From an uncultured Lachnospiraceae bacterium (GTDB lineage: Bacteria > Bacillota > Clostridia > Lachnospirales > Lachnospiraceae): DNA of 64,000 nt. The DNA is taken from NCBI GenBank assembly GCA_910583615.1, contig CAJTXP010000002.1:127783-191782 (forward strand). The letters run 5' to 3'. This document shows, piece by piece, positions 61,791-64,000 of this stretch. Both the position numbers and the translations under genes were made by a program. Under the pieces are notes generated by a model. That model made no database searches, was not told the origin of the DNA, and was given only the letters and a program-made list of their open reading frames with translations. Positions within the stretch are counted from its first letter, which is position 1, and each line of letters begins with the position of its first letter.

Positions 61791-62324
61791 CTAAACCGAC
61801 CTTAACAACTGCACCAGCTCATACGGTTCAGATTCTTTTGATACGGTCTGTCTTGTATCAAACTGCTTAAAACCATAACCTTCATAAAAGGAAAGCAGTT
61901 TTGCTTTATTTTCCGCTTCTACGAACGCAACCATGCCGCCCGCCTGATACTGTAAACCCTGTATCTGCCTGATTGCCGCTTCAAGCAATTCCTTCCCTGT
62001 TATTCTGCCTATTGCCCTGTCATTATAATTTTTTCCAAGCTGTGCAATTAGATAAGCCGCCAGATTATAGGTCTGCTCTCCTTTGTCTATCTCACTAAAC
62101 CTTGCCAGTTTACGCTTCACAGTATTGCTGAACGGCTCCGCCCTTACAACAAGCGGCTTTATTGTGATAGAAAAATATCCCAACAGCTCCGCATCTTCCA
62201 GCGACAACACTAAATATGTAACCGCCTGATGTTTCTTTGCAAATTCGACCGACTGCCGTTTCAAGAAGCGCTCAACATCCTTATTCAACGGACAGGAAAA
62301 CCCGGAAAGGAACTGTAACTGCAT
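61791..62324 (-). CDS. GNAT-family toxin of a toxin-antitoxin pair
   Basis: 177 residues. The acetyl-CoA region is YLVLSLEDAELLGYFSITIKPL followed by YNLAAYLIAQLGKNYND and ITGKELLEAAIRQI, and the late GNAT motif is FVEAENKAKLLSFYEGYGFKQF. The length, the AAYLIAQLGKNY segment and the overlap with a small upstream gene match GNAT toxins of the TacT/AtaT kind, which acetylate aminoacyl-tRNA. It overlaps its antitoxin gene by 44 nt and ends at a strong terminator. Typical cargo of conjugative elements. Confidence 0.78.
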   Translation of the reverse strand: MQLQFLSGFSCPLNKDVERFLKRQSVEFAKKHQAVTYLVLSLEDAELLGYFSITIKPLVVRAEPFSNTVKRKLARFSEIDKGEQTYNLAAYLIAQLGKNYNDRAIGRITGKELLEAAIRQIQGLQYQAGGMVAFVEAENKAKLLSFYEGYGFKQFDTRQTVSKESEPYELVQLLRSV

Positions 62325-62502
62325 CCGCTTTCTTCCTTTTCTCCATGAATTTTACTATTTCATCCGCTCCCTGCAGGTAAGTCACATTGATCGGAACACG
62401 AGGTGTCCTGTCGTTGGCAGATGCTTCAATCGCATCGGCAAACATCTCCACCTGCTTTTGTCCTGATATAACAAAATTCTTTGTAATGCTTGAAGTTGCC
62501 AT
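62281..62502 (-). CDS. Antitoxin partner of the GNAT toxin
   Basis: 73 residues from ATG 62502 (AAAGGAGGTG 6 nt upstream). The sequence MATSSITKNFVISGQKQVEM and FADAIEASANDRTPRVPINV resembles the start of small antitoxins that pair with GNAT toxins, with a possible ribbon-helix-helix beginning. Its end lies inside the toxin gene, as in coupled modules. Confidence 0.7.
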   Translation of the reverse strand: MATSSITKNFVISGQKQVEMFADAIEASANDRTPRVPINVTYLQGADEIVKFMEKRKKADAVTVPFRVFLSVE

Positions 62503-62614
62503 AATAAACACCTCCTTTGTTAGTATGGCTCATTTTAAAGCATACATACTTTCCTGCCTATATTGTACGGTTTTATCACCGCTTTTGCAACAAATTTTTT
62601 ATGAATTTTTTCGC

Positions 62615-62737
62615 CTACATCGTTACCTCCTTCCCCTTTTCTTTGTGTTTCTCCTGCTTTTCAACCCCCGCAACTTTCGATTTAAACGCTTCCAGCTTCT
62701 CCTTTAATGACACCCTCTGCGCAGGTTTGTCAGCCAT
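62615..62737 (-). CDS. Small basic protein (40 residues) of a mobile element
   Basis: MADKPAQRVSLKEKLEAFKS then KVAGVEKQEKHKEKGKEVTM. It is Lys-rich and helical. No strong ribosome site is seen (ATAGGCA). A perfect GGAGGTAACG lies at the end of the gene and leads into ATG-TAG, so the next gene of the original element has been lost. It faces the XRE gene across an inverted repeat, which fits divergent control. Such short Lys-rich ORFs are familiar in clostridial conjugative elements. Confidence 0.5.
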   Translation of the reverse strand: MADKPAQRVSLKEKLEAFKSKVAGVEKQEKHKEKGKEVTM

Positions 62738-62756
62738 TGCCTATTGTGTGATCATG

Positions 62757-62807
62757 TCCGAAAGGCTGGAAAATTTCCCGGAAACGCAAAATTTCCACGC
62801 TTTCGGA
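62757..62807. promoter_or_regulatory. Operator-like inverted repeat between divergent genes
   Basis: TCCGAAAGGCTGGAAAATTT (62757-62776) pairs with 62788-62807 at about 17 of 20 positions around an 11-nt loop. It lies directly upstream of the extended -10 (TGCTATAAT, TATAAT at 62820-62825) of the XRE gene, so it is a likely XRE binding site. Confidence 0.65.
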
Positions 62808-62858
62808 AATGCCCTGTGCTATAATGGTCACGAACCCTGTTTTGAGAGGAGGGGCGCA

Positions 62859-63725
62859 ATGTATATAAAACTGACGCTTCAGGAGAAATTGAAAGACGAG
62901 AGAACCAGCCGCCGCATGACCCTTGCGGAACTGGAAAAGGCAACGGGCATAGCAAGAGCCACGCTGGGAAAATATGAATCCGACAAATGCACGGATATAA
63001 GCCCGTTCAACCTTGCAAAGCTGGCGGAATACTACGGTCTTTCCATGGATTACCTCATGGGGCTGACCGAAAATAAGAACCACCCGAACACCGCCCTGCA
63101 TGAGCTGCACTTGAATGATTCCACGGTTGATTTGTTAAAAAGCGGCGCACTCAACAACCGGCTTCTCTGTGAGTTTGTCTGCCATCCGGGATTCCTGCGC
63201 CTGCTGACGGATATGGAAGTCTGCATTGACCGGATTGCGGATATGCGTATCCATGACATGAACTTAGTTCTGGAAAAAGCAAGGCAGTCCGTCATGGAAC
63301 AGCGGCAGCCCCCTGAAAACGACCTCTATATGCGTACTTTAGAATTAGGGCAGGTCAGCGAGGAACTGTTTTTCAGCCACGTCATCCATGATGACCTTGA
63401 CCGGATTGTAAAAGACCTCCGCACCCGGCACGAATCCGACAAGACCACTGCCGAACTGGAAACCCCCGCAGCGGATTTTGCCCGGAACATCCCGGTGATA
63501 CTGCTGGACGCCCTCATGCACAAAGGCACGGCGGACGAAAAACGGGCGTTTGCTATCTGCTGGGTATTCGGCATTGATTATATGGGCCTCCCGGAAGAGG
63601 AACGTGCCACCCTTTCGGGTCATGCTCATAGATGCTCACGCCCTCTGCGGACGTTTCCGCCGCCCTCACCGACATCGGTATGCTGTTCTCGAATATCCGC
63701 ACCCTGCTTCCGTAGGTTTCGATAA
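62859..63725 (+). pseudogene. XRE-family regulator, C-terminus lost at a junction
   Basis: Starts at ATG 62859 with GAGAGGAGGGG upstream. The N-terminal XRE helix-turn-helix reads LKDERTSRRMTLAELEKATGIARATLGKYESDK...LAKLAEYYGLSMDYLMGLTE. A helical partner domain of about 170 residues follows and should act in sensing or dimerisation. After FGIDYMGLPEEERATLSG the sequence abruptly becomes low-quality (Ser/Pro/Cys-rich), because from about 63616 it runs antisense through a ParA gene. The native C-terminus is therefore missing. The DNA-binding part may still work. Confidence 0.75.
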
Positions 63726-63960
63726 GCAGCGCCGTAATATTCCTTGCGTAGTTCGTGCGGTTGTCTACCATTGTCAGCAGGATGCCCTCAATCTCCAGCT
63801 TCGGGTTAATCTGCCGTTTCACCTTGCCTATGGTCTTGATAAGCTGCTCCAGGCCCTTCACGGGCAGGTATGCCGCCTGAACCGGAATGAGTATGCTGTC
63901 GGCACAGGCAAAGGCATTTATGGTAATCATACCCAAAGAGGGCATACAGTCTAATGCGGA
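63553..63960 (-). pseudogene. ParA/Soj-family ATPase fragment
   Basis: Reading toward lower coordinates: ALDCMPSLGMITINAFACADSILIPVQAAYLPVKGLEQL, then EIEGILLTMVDNRTNYARNI and IPMSVRAAETSAEGVSIYEHDPKG, the second half of a ParA partition ATPase (from the LIDxxPSLG Walker B-like motif on). The first half with the deviant Walker A is missing: a stop codon and unrelated sequence lie just upstream (63960-64000, with a small palindrome TGCAGA/TCTGCA at 63972-63990). The C-terminus is also cut at about 63616, where it meets the XRE gene. ParA is typical of plasmids and conjugative elements. Confidence 0.72.
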
Positions 63961-64000
63961 GTTAAATATTATGCAGAGTAACTATCTGCAATCATTAATA

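Noticed and set aside
1..64000. tRNA, rRNA or intact insertion sequences
   Set aside because: I looked for cloverleaf-like GGTTCGA arms, rRNA-like conserved stretches and DDE transposase motifs and saw none. A tRNAscan or ISfinder search would be decisive.

Overview
The window reads as chromosomal DNA of a gut Clostridia, most likely a Lachnospiraceae member. This is an inference from gene families and style: a sortase-anchored (SPQTG) giant surface protein, a GH36 alpha-galactosidase under an AraC regulator, a stand-alone carB, AgrC/LytTR-type and VanRS-type two-component systems, strong AGGAGG ribosome sites and sigma-A promoters. No rRNA, tRNA, CRISPR array or intact insertion sequence was seen. 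GC content alternates visibly. Housekeeping blocks (3.1-6.4, 13.8-22.6 and 54.4-60.3 kb) are GC-rich, while 23.7-43.6 and 45.2-54.4 kb are clearly AT-richer, which fits acquired DNA.

Layout. 0-6.4 kb: a truncated AAA-ATPase-like gene, a GNAT/alkyltransferase-like pair, a MerR regulator facing a carboxymuconolactone-decarboxylase-family gene across a 19-bp-spacer promoter, a serine recombinase, and a GHKL sensor kinase/LytTR regulator pair. 6.4-13.7 kb: a RelE/ParE-type toxin-antitoxin module enclosed by a perfect 24-bp direct repeat, then a 2048-residue wall-anchored protein. 13.8-22.6 kb: alpha-galactosidase with its AraC regulator, two lipoproteins and carB, with two palindromic intergenic elements. 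22.9-23.7 kb: an aminoglycoside-phosphotransferase-family gene.

23.8-38.7 kb: a complete type 1 BREX phage-defence operon in the order brxA-brxB-brxC-pglX-(AlbA/Schlafen-type ATP-binding gene)-pglZ-brxL, read on the minus strand from one strong promoter. Just beyond it lie an S66 peptidase and, at 40.2-43.6 kb, an overlapping two-gene unit. It encodes a 615-residue all-helical protein and a 532-residue protein with an Mrr/PD-(D/E)XK-like N-terminus whose acidic active-site position looks altered. I cannot assign this pair to any named system, and it is my best candidate for an undescribed defence module.

43.6-49.9 kb: a patchwork of small minus-strand genes and relics. It holds a CAT-family acetyltransferase, DUF3786, DUF3781, HEAT-repeat, DUF1349 and QueG-like proteins, a frameshifted Imm51 immunity gene, a NADAR antitoxin without its DarT toxin, a P-loop kinase, and a methyltransferase relic fused to a copied scrap of the QueG-like gene. 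50.2-54.4 kb: a VanRS-like system with an ABC transporter; both transcription units carry a TTAGGA-N5-TTA(G/A) direct repeat that I infer to be the regulator's site. 54.4-60 kb: a MacAB-type export operon with its own sensor kinase and regulator. 60.5-61.4 kb: a haemerythrin-like protein. 61.5-64 kb: debris of an integrative or conjugative element (ArdC N-terminal fragment, GNAT toxin-antitoxin, small protein and XRE regulator around a shared operator, truncated ParA).
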